A stretch of DNA of 64,000 nt from Larix kaempferi (lineage: Eukaryota > Streptophyta > Pinopsida > Pinales > Pinaceae): NCBI GenBank assembly GCA_027924585.1, contig BSBM01001138.1, positions 7,302,001 to 7,366,000 of the forward strand, given 5' to 3'. Position 1 is the stretch's first letter. Each line of letters opens with the position of its first letter. Below the pieces are notes generated by a model, which saw nothing but the letters and a program-made list of their open reading frames with translations, ran no database searches and was not told where the DNA came from. This document shows positions 47,026 through 57,215 of this stretch, one piece after another. A program made the position numbers and the translations under genes.

Positions 47026-47469
47026 GCACAATGTGTTACCAAAATTTGCATATGGTTAATAAGTAATGAGCTTAGTTGCATTCCACAAGGTTTTGTTAAT
47101 ATCAAAGAAAGTAGTTTTCTATTTGAATATTAATTATTAAAAAAGATAAATATGGTCCAAAATAATAAAACATCTTATGAGATTTATATAAATATTTATG
47201 AATAACTTAACAAACATTAAGAACTTGTATTACTAAACGTTATTTGTGACAGGGTGTTTTGATACGAGATCCAAAGGCCACCTATCAACGTAGGACATAC
47301 AACTAACCACTAAATTCTACACTCTATTTTTTATTTGTCAATAATATGTACTCTTGACCTTTGACGTTTGCTCACATATGGGTCCAAAAGTCTCATTGAT
47401 TTTTTAAAAAAGAGAATCCACTATCAAATTCTTAATTTCGAATTCTCCATTCCCTTGGATCCTTAATCG

Positions 47470-47605
47470 TTAGCTAGTTTGTCTCACTTGTATGACCTTG
47501 ATTTTTTTGAGAGAGACCACTGAGAAATAAAATTATAAGCTAGTTTGTCTGACTTGTATGACCTTGAATATTTTTTGAGGGAGACCACTGAGAAATGATA
47601 TTATA
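47470..47605 (+). repeat. 66-bp tandem duplication
   Basis: AGCTAGTTTGTCTCACTTGT (second copy CTGAC), TATGACCTTGA and GAGACCACTGAGAAAT repeat with starts 47,472 and 47,538. Confidence 0.88.
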
Positions 47606-48084
47606 ATCCATCATGTTCTTTATAATGGATTACATCAAGCAAACCAAATTTTTGTGTCAACGTGTCCTTTAGGATTGTTGTTTTATTGGGCAGATTAAAG
47701 TGTCTTATTGGCCAAACATTTAGCTTATTTCGAATCGTCTACACATAAGAGATCTAATATGACTATGGATTTGTTCGAGGATCATTTAAATTAGGCCTCA
47801 AATTCACTTCCTATTACTCAAAAGAGAGCTTCAACTTGTGCCTTGATTCCCTCAAATCTAGTTTGGATTTGTATTAATCAAACACTGCAAAAGATTATAG
47901 TGCTCGAATTAAATTTCCTATCCCCATGGGGTTGTGATTTCTTGGCGTTTTTACTATGATGTAAATCTTATATATACAAAGAGAGAATAACTACATTGAG
48001 AAACAAACACAAATTTATCATAAAATTGTCAAACAAATTGCATGGGAATTTTGGAAGCAAAATAACAAGCACATTAAACTTGCG

Positions 48085-48205
48085 TCTTAACTCATTGTCT
48101 TAAAGGGTTGACTTGATATATATATTCAAAATGGTATATGAGGTAAATTGGGTCTCACTTCATTATCTTAAAGGGTTGACTTGATATATATATTCATTGA
48201 AAAAA
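48085..48205 (+). repeat. 68-bp tandem duplication
   Basis: TCTTAAAGGGTTGACTTGAT, followed by ATATATATTCA, occurs at about 48,098 and 48,166. Confidence 0.88.
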
Positions 48206-49026
48206 TGAAGATGGGTGTCTATTTTGGGGGGTCTCGTGAGAAAATAATTCTGGTTTTTTTATTTTTATGTTTTTCAACTTCGGGCGAACAAAAGTGATAT
48301 TTTTGTTTAAAATTTCACTTTGCAGTAAAAAGAAAACTTTTATAGAATTATGTTAGCTTTCTATTCATAATTTTTTCAATTTTTTTTATTGAGATTTGAT
48401 ATGTCGATTTTGCAAATGTTTGACAGTGTGTTCTTATAAAATGAAAAGACTACAAAATAGTTATGATTTGTTGCGCCACTAAAATCGTTGTTAGACTTGT
48501 GTTTTGCAAAAATAGAAAATGCTACGACAATCTACACACAATGTACTAGTGCCTGACTATAAGTTTGTAACCAATGGATCTATATACTAATTATTATATT
48601 TTTTTAAAGTCGATCAATGGGGAAACTCAGTCGATTTTCAACATCTTTTTTGTTGCGCCACTTTTATCTCAATCAACTCTAAAAATAGAAAATCTACGAG
48701 CACCCTTTTGAAGTAGACACGCCAATTAAGATTCCCACATTTTTTTCAATTTTTTTGGTGGTGAATTTTTAAAGTTATGGATTTTTCTTTTCACCGTTTT
48801 TTTAAAGAGATGAATCCTAACTCGACACATGTTACGAAAATAAAACTTAAAAAATATCAGTTCTTATCTATATACAACAAAATTTATACTCACGTATACT
48901 AGATTCAATGATGAACCTAATGGTATCAAGTCCGACATTCGTTTTGTTGTGTAAGAGGTGGTTTTTTCCTTCCGAAAATGGAGAAACTTGAAAATTCTGT
49001 AGAAATATGAATCTTCCATGTTTCAG
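48206..49026. other. Non-coding region upstream of the palindrome cluster
   Basis: Carries two copies of TTGTTGCGCCACT (about 48,469 and 48,650), each followed by AAAATAGAAAAT-CTACGA-type sequence. It may be part of the 5' non-coding region of the transposase-like element. The minus-strand frame 48,868-49,134 is not supported as a gene. Confidence 0.4.
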
Positions 49027-49029
49027 AGA

Positions 49030-49163
49030 ATATTCGACCGAATAATTGTTCGGCCAAATAGTTATTCGACCGAATAATTGTTCGGCCGAATAAGTATTCG
49101 GCCGAATAACCTTATTCCGTAACGGCACCGTCAATTACAACGAAGGTTATTCGGCCGAATAAT
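49030..49163. repeat. Cluster of TTCGGCCGAA palindromes
   Basis: Six matches or near-matches to TTCGGCCGAA lie within about 135 bases: TTCGACCGAA twice, TTCGGCCAAA once, TTCGGCCGAA three times. Two of them sit in the perfect inverted repeat TATTCGGCCGAATAACCTT (49,095-49,113) and its reverse complement (49,143-49,161). Each 14-base TATTCGGCCGAATA core is itself a perfect palindrome. This is GC- and CpG-bearing sequence in an AT-rich setting, about 1.2 kb before the transposase-like ATG. Subterminal protein-binding sites of a transposon are a reasonable guess. Confidence 0.85.
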
Positions 49164-49319
49164 GAAACGGAAAAAAAAACTCGTCGGTTGGAAAAAAAAT
49201 AATTATGTTTTCTATACTCGTATAAATAAACCTAAATTGATTCATTATTTTCACATGTTTTAACTTCGCATACTTTTTGTCAAACTAATTTTGAAAGGGT
49301 TTTAAAAAAAAACATTTTT

Positions 49320-50250
49320 TGCAAAATGAGGTTTTTACAAGGTATGTTTTTTTTTTTTTTTTTTTTTTTCCAAAAGACACATTGAAGGAGTTTTTTTGTA
49401 AGACATTTTTGTAAAGGAGTTTTTTTTTCTAAGGCATATTTGCAAGGAGTTTTTTCAAAATATTTCTTTTCTTAGATATGTTGTAAAGTGGTTTATGCAA
49501 AGAATGCTTCTTTTCAAGGAGATTCTTTCCAAGTGTTGTATTTAAAAAGTGTTTATTCCAAAGTATTTTTGTAAAAAAAATGTATTTTTCTTTCTTATTT
49601 CTTTGAAAGGGATTTTTTCAAAGAGTTGTTTTGGTAAAGTAATTTACAAATGGTTTTTTTCCAAGATAATTTTGCACTTCTTATTTCTTTGAAAGGGGTT
49701 TTTTCAAATAATTGTTTTGCTAAGGTATTTTGCAAAGGTTTTTTTTCCAAAGTAGTTTTGTACTTCTTATTTATTTGAAAGGGGTTTTTTCAAATAGTTG
49801 TTTTGCTAAGGTATTTTGCAAAAGGTTTTTTCCAAGGTAGTTTTGCACTTCTTATTTATTTGAAATGAGTTTTTTCAAAGAGTTATTTACTCAAAGTATT
49901 TTTGCAAATAAGTTATTTCTTTACAAGGGTTTTTTCCAAGATATGTTTACAAATAAGTTTTTTTTCAAAGTATTTTTTCCTAGTGGCTTTTTTCCTAGAT
50001 ATTTTTTCAAAGAGGTTTTTTTTCCAATGATTTTTACAAAAAAGATTTATTTACAAGGTGTTCTTATTATTTTCCAATGAGTAGGTGATTTATTGTCAAG
50101 GAGTTTCTTATTTCTTTCCAAGAAGGTTTTTTTCAAAGAAGATTTTTGTTTAAAGAGTTTTTTCAAAGGAAAGTTAATTCCAAAGAGATCTTCTTCAAAA
50201 GACTCTTACAAGATTTTTATAGGGTGAAGTAAATTTCAGTTCATGTTTTT
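49320..50250 (+). repeat. T-rich degenerate array with 85-86-bp period
   Basis: The clearest part (about 49,585-49,935) has four units containing CTTATTT-TTTGAAAGGGGTT, TTTTTCAAA-A-TTGTTTTGC, AAGGTATTTTGCAAA and TTTTTTCCAAGGTAG. Unit starts are at about 49,591, 49,677, 49,763 and 49,848. On both sides the array frays into shorter AAGG(N)TTTTTTCC motifs. It fills most of the space between the palindromes and the transposase-like ATG. Frames inside it (such as 49,865-50,080) are artefacts. Confidence 0.8.
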
Positions 50251-50341
50251 ATAAATTCCGTAAATGTTTTTAAATCTTAATTTATTTATTTTTACTATAA
50301 AGTAATGATTCTTTAATTTATCATCTATAGATTAAACAATC

Positions 50342-52375
50342 ATGGGCAATAAGAGAAAACGTAAAAAAAAAGGTGATCGTAAACATGATGATGATGGTAA
50401 TAGAGAAAAACAAAAACTCAGATATATTGCCAAAAAACAAAGGGTTGCCGAAACGGAAGAGAGAAATATTGAAGATATAAATACAAATTTACATGATAAT
50501 GTTGAGGAAATGGAAATTGAAAATAGAGTACAAGAAGAACAAATTGAAGTTGAAAAGACCATTGTAGAATATGTAAATAGTGATTTACATGCTAATGTCG
50601 ATGAAGTCAATATTGAAGATCAAGTTCAAGATCCAGAAATTAGACCTGGTATGTATATATCATATATTTTCCAAATTCATTTTTTTTATAATGAATTTTA
50701 TTTTTGGATATATGTTAAATTAAATTTAACTTGGTGTATAGGTACTTTCACCATTGATGATGAAATGTTAGAAGACATTGATTGTGACAAATATGGAGAA
50801 AAACTACCAATACATGTTGCACGATATCGTGCTACAAAATTTTATGATGAAGTTCTCAAGGATTACTCAATAACAGGACAAGCACAAATTTTGAGATGTT
50901 TATTAGTGTCCAAGAAGTTAGAAGGTGCTACATCATTATTGGGTATTCACAAAGCGACAAAAGAGTCGAAATTGAAACAAAATGTGATGGAAAATATAGG
51001 TGATGCAATAAAAAAATTTGGAAAATCCAGAAAGAAAGATATCAGTGCTGCACGTAAAGCAATTCATACAACAATTCTTTCAGCCAATACTAAACAAAAG
51101 CGTTTGACAACAGAACTAACAAAAGCAGTTGGAACATCAAGAAAGACATTATACAAACATAGCAAATTCAAAATGCAAATAGATGAAAATAATGAACTTG
51201 CTTCCTGGGCAATTATTTGTAGACAACCTTACAAAGATAGATTGAGAGCAGGTGTTAAAGATATTGTACGAGAATATTGGTTGGAACATGCTTGAGTTTC
51301 ACCAAATTCAAGAGATGTGATACGCAAAAGAATATCACGAAATGTATATGAAAGCCAACCAAAACATATAATGGACATGACACAAGTACAATTGTTCAAT
51401 AAATTCAAGGAAGATCATCGTGGAATTAATATATCAATCACTACATTTGTGCAACAAAAACTATGGTATGTTAGACCTATTACTATACGTGATACATGTT
51501 GTTGCCGTTAACATGTGCAATTTCAGTTATATTATGACACGTTTCTTGAATTTGGTAAAATGTTTTGGACAAATTCACCACCTCCGCCCACAGTACGTGA
51601 ATTCATATCTCAAATTTTATGTGAGAGAAATCACGATGAAGTATTTTATTCAAAGAAATGTGTCAATGGAAAACATTGTCATCATTGTGGAAATCTGGTG
51701 CTATTCCACAATAAATATCCTATCGATAATGATCAATCGTTGTCAAATGTAAATGTTGATTGGAGGAGATACAAATACATCAATTATAGCACAAGTTCTA
51801 GTGATTCACATTCCAAAAGAATTGATTTGCTAGAAGACAAGATATGCGTAACATATTTTCTCAAAAAATTTGAAAGCAAAATTTATAAATACATCCAGCA
51901 TTCACATAGAGCACGATGGCAAGATCTTCAATTCAAACAGTCTTGTGAAATTTTTCTACCCGGAAAAATTTTGTCCATGGTTGATTTTGCTGAAAACTAT
52001 ACATTTGCTGCACAAAAAGAGATACAGAGTGAATACTATCACTCTGACCAAGTTTCGATATTTGTCCATGTTGTATATAGACATTCTCAACAGGATGTTG
52101 ATGGCATTGAAAGCACATGTGACAATCAAGATGTGATTAAAGAATATCACTTCTATATCAGCGATGATCGTACACACGATACACATTTTGTTCAACATTG
52201 TATAGAAAATATTTTCTATGATTCACTGAAAAAACGCGAAGTTAAATTCAATGAGCATTGGATATGGTCTGATGGATGTGCGGGTCAATTTAAATCTTCA
52301 CGATCATTTTTTTGGTTATGTTGGTTTCATAAAGCGTTGAACATTAAACATCGCTGAAATTTCTTTGAAACTGGA
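50342..52375 (+). pseudogene. RNase H-fold (DDE/DDD-like) transposase-family protein, broken
   Basis: Begins MGNKRKRKKKGDRKHDDDGN (basic, NLS-like) at ATG 50,342. An acidic region, an intron (50,649-50,741) and a central part follow (KLPIHVARYRATKFYDEVLK; KQKRLTTELTKAVGTSRKTL, helix-turn-helix-like). One frame then continues to 52,375 through three stops: TGA 51,293, TAA 51,509 and TGA 52,355. Conserved-looking parts are VSPNSRDVIRKRIS, RPITIRDTCCCR-stop-HVQF, KCVNGKHCHHCGNL (Cys/His clusters), SMVDFAENYTF (Asp at 51,983) and WSDGCAGQFKSS (Asp at 52,271). The two Asp blocks are spaced like the first two acids of an RNase H-fold DDE nuclease. From memory, similar VDFAENY...SDG..Q-K proteins occur, unannotated, in plants and invertebrates; I cannot name a family. 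The coding sequence breaks at NFFETGHG, before any third acidic residue. Confidence 0.62.
50649..50741 (+). other. Intron in the transposase-like gene
   Basis: Donor CCTG|GTATGTATAT and acceptor TTGGTGTATAG|GTACTTTC. Removal joins EIRPG to TFTIDDE in frame. Read without splicing, the segment gives an out-of-character aromatic, Ile-rich insertion. The frame is open either way, so this is inferred from composition and splice motifs. Confidence 0.65.
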
Positions 52376-53200
52376 CATGGACACTTTCACAGTTTCAATA
52401 CTCCCAGGATAGAATAAAACCCTAATAATACTGAATGAGACCTACGAATCAAGAGTGCCCTAGAATTCAACAAGCCTAAAAAAACATCCATGATAAAAAG
52501 CATGATAAAAGATAAATTTACAATATAATAATCTATTGTAATTGTTGATGTTACAATAGATTATTATATTGTAAAACTAAGAATGAAAATTGGAATCGCA
52601 TCAACTAGAACCTTCACCCTTCAAGACCTGAGCTTTCGGCAATGGAGATGTTATGTGAAGATTAAAAAGTTGAGAAAACTAAGAATGAAAAGTGGAATCA
52701 CATCAACCAAAACCTTCACTCTCCAAGTGCAAGCCGACATGGGTGAACCATAAATCATTGTAGCCTTTATATAATATAAAATAGCCCATGATTTTCCCTC
52801 CAATACTGGAAATTGAGGGCTTAAATAAGGCATCACATGAAATTGACTAAAAATATAGGTGAATGCAACCATATGCCATGAATTATAAGGAAAATGGAGG
52901 GTGAAATAACCCTTGGGAGCCTCCATGACTGAAAATTGGGAGCGAAGGAATGATTTTCACTAGAATTTCTCTAGAAATTGGGGGTGAAAGATAGATTGGA
53001 GGAAGATTTTTCTACGGCGAATTTTTTTTCTTTTCATTTTCCTCATTAATATACGGGAGGCTATTCATTTAGGATTTTTTTTTTCTAATAAATATTAGGA
53101 AAATATATTTTAGCTAAAAAAACCCTTTCCATATAAAAAAATAGCCCACTAAATTTTTGTAGCCCCTTTAATATATCCCATGGGCTATATATAGCCCCTA
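52376..53200 (-). mobile_element. Probable 3' LTR and tail of a minus-strand gypsy element
   Basis: Protein similarity of the transposase-like gene ends abruptly near 52,376. Downstream sequence carries a minus-strand TATA-like box (TATATAAAGG, 52,764-52,773), a 103-bp duplication (ACTAAGAATGAAAA-TGGAATC, first copy 52,576, second 52,679) and a 24-bp hairpin. It then passes into minus-strand gypsy pol. The inner LTR border is not defined. Confidence 0.5.
52518..52574. repeat. Perfect 24-bp inverted repeat (hairpin)
   Basis: Arms 52,518-52,541 and 52,551-52,574 are exact reverse complements, each starting TTACAATA, with a 9-base loop (TTGTTGATG). It is too AT-rich to be called a terminator or miRNA. 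Confidence 0.9.
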
Positions 53201-54995
53201 GAATTATCCATGCTATAGGCCACCACAAACCATCATGCAAAATATTCATGGTTGTTTCTTTCCCTCTAAAATATCAACCTGAAACTCCTTGATAACATTC
53301 CTAGAGGATATCTTTATGCTCATGATATAACACACATTGTCTCAAAATCCCATTATTGCCCAACTTATATAACAAACCTTCAATTAATTGATAGTTTTCA
53401 ACCCACACTAACACTTTGTGTTTCTAAGTTATGGAATAGTTTGTAACTTGGTAGATCCAATGGTCAATAATAAAGATTTTTCTTCCAACCTAGAACAAAG
53501 TATCATATGGAAGTTGATCATCAAATTCTCCACCAGATTCTCTCGATTCAATTTTGGATAAATGATGTAGTTCTACATTATGTTTACTAGCCTTCACAAC
53601 AAATTTGAATGAAAATTCTTGAAATAGCAACAAGCAATGACAAATTGGACCTTTAAATATTTTAAAATAGAATGGTCAGTAAAAAAATTAAAGTGCCCAC
53701 TCAATAGACAAAGCCATTGTTTTTTAATGCATATACCATCACAAGTCCTCCCCTTTGAGTGGCGGTACAATTACACTATGCATAAGAAAAATTTCTACTA
53801 GCAAAATATATAGGGTGATCTAGATTACCTTCCCTGAGCTACACAAGAATTGCCTCTAGTGCTATGATAGTTGCATCAACATGGGCATGAAATTCAACAT
53901 CCTAGTTAGGAAACAAAAGAATGGGGGCACTTACTAGTTTCTCCTTAACTATATTGAAGGCAATGCCATATTTGAGAGTCCAATAGAAAACCTCATGCTT
54001 CTTTATAACATTCTCCATATGCTTAGTTATTGATGCACAATTGCAGATGAAACACCTATTTTTCCCATGGTGGAACATATCGTCTTAACATTGGCTAGGG
54101 CATGTAAATTCACAATCACCACATATTTAGTTGAATCCACCAAGATTCCTTCCTTACATACACTGTGCCCCAATAAGGTTCCCAAATAGGTGTAAAATAT
54201 ATATTTCTTTAGATTCATAGAAATTTGTAATGTCAACATCAATCAAACATAACCCTCAACATTGCCATGTGTTGTTTCATTAGGATGTACATTGTCTAGT
54301 CATGCACAAAAACTTCTATGAATTTATCATATGTAATCTATGAAATATTCTAGCACAATGTCGGATAACACAACCCAAGTATTACTTAACCCAAATGGCA
54401 TCATGAAATTATAGTAAAAATATACCCATTTAGTGGTAAAGGTAGTCATTTTCTCCCCCCCCTTCATAATTCAAACTTGGTGATATCCTAAAAATCCATT
54501 GGTCAAGGACTATACCGCCTTACCCACAAATTAATTGAAAATTTCATCATTGAAGGGGATCGGGAATGGATTGTGTATATAACCAAAGTTTAGACTTATA
54601 AAATCAATGTAGATCTAGATTTTGTTAGTACCCTTGTTACTTTGGATGAATATGGGAATGATCCAATTTGAATAATCTATCAACAATATTAATCATGCAA
54701 TGATGATCCTATCAATATCACTCTTTACCTTTTCTTTGAATCTCATATTCAATTTGTAGGGGCAATGTTTAAGGGGTTTGACATACAGATGCAACTCTAT
54801 CTTTCTTTCCCCTAGTTGACCTTTTATACCCTTAAATTCTATAAATACCCGATCAAACAAATATTCATACTGTCACAATTGTGGCACAACTTTGAACATA
54901 TATTGGTCATCCCAATAGTATTTGAATAAATCTATTTTAAATCTTTCTTAATTTTCAATATTGATCTATCTAAAACTTTAAAGGTTGTCGATAGG
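53200..54995 (-). pseudogene. Ty3/gypsy pol (RT, RNase H, integrase start), decayed
   Basis: Reading the minus strand from about 54,995 downward gives HLYVKPLKHCPYKLNMRFKE, WIIPIFIQSNKGTNKI, PFPIPFNDEIFN and NGFLGYHQV, RT motifs of plant gypsy elements. The RT tail at 54,027-54,242 reads LGTLLGHSVCKEGILVDSTK. Near 53,650-53,700 comes FTDHSILKYL (RNase H), and near 53,280-53,340 CVLYHEHKDILEECYQG (integrase zinc-binding start). Stops and frameshifts occur every few tens of residues. Reverse transcription and integration functions are lost. Confidence 0.82.
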
Positions 54996-55280
54996 AACTC
55001 TCTACAAGTGCACCACATGTATCTATCATGTCTCTAGAATCCTAAGACTCTTGGAAGGAAAGATGCTGCAACTCCTCTAAGTTACTATTAGATCAAATTT
55101 TTTACCCAAATTTGCTCTAACTATTATTTTAGAGAAAATTCATAAATATTATTTTATTATTTTGCTTTTACTATTATTTTAGAGCAAATTCATAAATTTT
55201 CTCTAATTTCCTATTATTAAAGAAAATTCATAAATATTATTTTATTATTTTCCTCAGGAAGCCCATTTTGGAGGAAGAGA

Positions 55281-55461
55281 GAAAAAACTACCTTGTTCTT
55301 TGTATTTTCAACATATATCTTTGTGGTTTTACTCAAATTTCAAGTGAGAGGACTCATTGGATGAGGAATTTAATTCCGCATCTAACGAGTTCTCCCGCTT
55401 GAAATTTGAGTAAAACTACATGGATATAAGTTAAATATACAAATTAAAAAGTAGTTTTTTA
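55281..55461. repeat. Long imperfect foldback (about 85-bp arms)
   Basis: The arm around 55,281-55,365 (CTACCTTGTTC..., TTTTACTCAAATTTCAAG, GGACTCATTGGATG) pairs with 55,380-55,461 (CATCTAACGAGTTC, CTTGAAATTTGAGTAAAA, ...AAGTAGTTTTTT) around a loop of about 15-20 bases. An 18-base stretch is perfectly complementary, and most mismatches elsewhere are transitions. It resembles a small foldback/MITE, or an insertion within gypsy sequence. Confidence 0.82.
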
Positions 55462-57200
55462 ATGACAAATATGCCATGTCAACCATTGTGGTTGACTTTT
55501 TTTCTTGAAATTCTATTGCTTCTTGAATTCCAAATCATCAATGGTGCCTTTTCTTATGAGGCCCATTTTAGGCCCCAAATTTACTCTAATGTTTTTTTCA
55601 GATCATAATGTACAATGTTGTTGTAGTAGAGGGGTTCCATAGATTCTATTCTATGTCCTTGAATTTGCTTTTCTCCTAATGTTGTGGACAAAGTTGAGTG
55701 GGGACCCGAGGTGAAAACACATGAGAAAATATAAGCTACTTAGTCTTTAATAAGTTTGTCATGACTTTGGAGTTTCACAGTATAAGAGAAATCAACACAT
55801 AATTGTTCTCAAACATTATCCCAATCATTGGTCTATCTCTGAGATTCTAAATGATAGTATCAAGCTTTAAGGATTGCCCCCAAAGTATGCACAATATTTG
55901 TAGCCAAAATTTAGGGAAAAGACCCTATTTTTTCCATTTCCCTCTCTTTTCCATTTCTACAAAAAAATTATCAATATGAGTAATAGGCTTTGAATTACCT
56001 TCATACTGGTCCAAAAACATAACTTCTTTCCCCTTGGTTTTGGATTAGGTCATCGCATTCAAATTGAGGAAGAGGAACAAACCTATGTACCATGGTCAAT
56101 TGAGAAACATCCCAAGAAGTAAAGTCTTCTTTATAAGTGGTCCACCAATGACCAAGAGTAGCTCATAATACAAGATTTTAAGCTTCAACCTGTTATTCTT
56201 CCACAACGCTACATTTCGTGGCATCTAAATTTCCACCTTTCCCATTCCATTATAAACATGAGTATTATCAACTTATTTTACTGACATGTGACATTCAAGT
56301 GACTATTCCCAAAAGCATCACTAGTTGATAGTAAACTAGCACAATCATGCTACCTCATGGAAACTTAACAAAATCGTAAGAAAAGTAAAACATTAAGTTG
56401 ACTTCTTATTTGATATAATGACCATCATTTACTTTAATTGTTCTAGTTGTATGGGAAATTATTCGATACCCATGCGACCCTATTAAAGTAGAATCCAACT
56501 ATATTTGTAGCGCATTAATGGCATATAGGCTTGGGTTGACTAGTTCTAAGATGGTGTAAAAGGAAAAATCAATATCCTATCTCATAATTATTGGTCCTTT
56601 GGCCTCCCAAGGGTCATTAAATTAAATCAAACATATGGGGTAGGGGTAGCATTCACATTGGAGTTGGTTCACCACTAGATCTCCAATTTTACCTATAAAT
56701 GAAAGCCATGGGGTAGCATTTAAAAAGAAGGAGAATTACAAGGTTATGTTAGAGAAATGACATGGACATCAATCATCTCTCTCTTTCATCCTCTACCATC
56801 CATTCTTCTCATGATTTCTTATGTTCTTTTCTCGAAGAATCAATGTTTTTTCATCCACCATAGTTAAAGAAGATTTCAAGAATGAAAAGGACCCATCCAA
56901 AGGAGAGTTTTGGATCTCACATACATCCATTTACTCTTATCAAAGTGATATAATTTTTTTTTTTATGATTTTCCTTTGGAATAATATATAAGTATTGTTG
57001 TTTCCCTCCATTTTTTGTATTTTGAATGACATTTTGTGGTTAAATTTGTAGTATATGTACATGTATACTTTCTAGTTGTTTACTTGATGTTATGATACTC
57101 TTGTGCTTGTATTGCAACTAAAAATTGTCTATTGTTTATCTTACAACCTATCTAAATCAATGGTTTTTTCTTACTAATGCAACAAAACCCAACCAAAAAT
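55462..57200. other. Gypsy-associated non-coding sequence, partly LTR-like
   Basis: No coherent coding frame on either strand. It lies between the minus-strand pol remnant and the PBS-like site of the plus-strand gypsy element. Its right part (about 56,700-57,190) probably includes that element's 5' LTR end (pyrimidine-rich CATCTCTCTCTTTCATCC). The left LTR border is not recognised. Confidence 0.4.
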
Positions 57201-57215
57201 TGGTGACTTCACTTT
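57201..57215 (+). other. Primer-binding-site-like sequence
   Basis: TGGTGACTTCACTTT resembles the TGGCGACTCCACTGG type PBS found just after the 5' LTR of many plant gypsy elements, with several mismatches. Gag begins 1.8 kb further on, in keeping with a long leader. Confidence 0.45.

Noticed and set aside
49865-50080. 71-codon Phe-rich plus frame
   Set aside because: Product of the T-rich array, low complexity.
51420-51540. Second intron in the transposase-like gene (GTATGTT...TTTCAG)
   Set aside because: Splicing would put the downstream sequence out of frame, whereas reading through gives RPITIRDTCCCR-stop-HVQFQLYYD in one frame. The TAA is better explained as a nonsense mutation.
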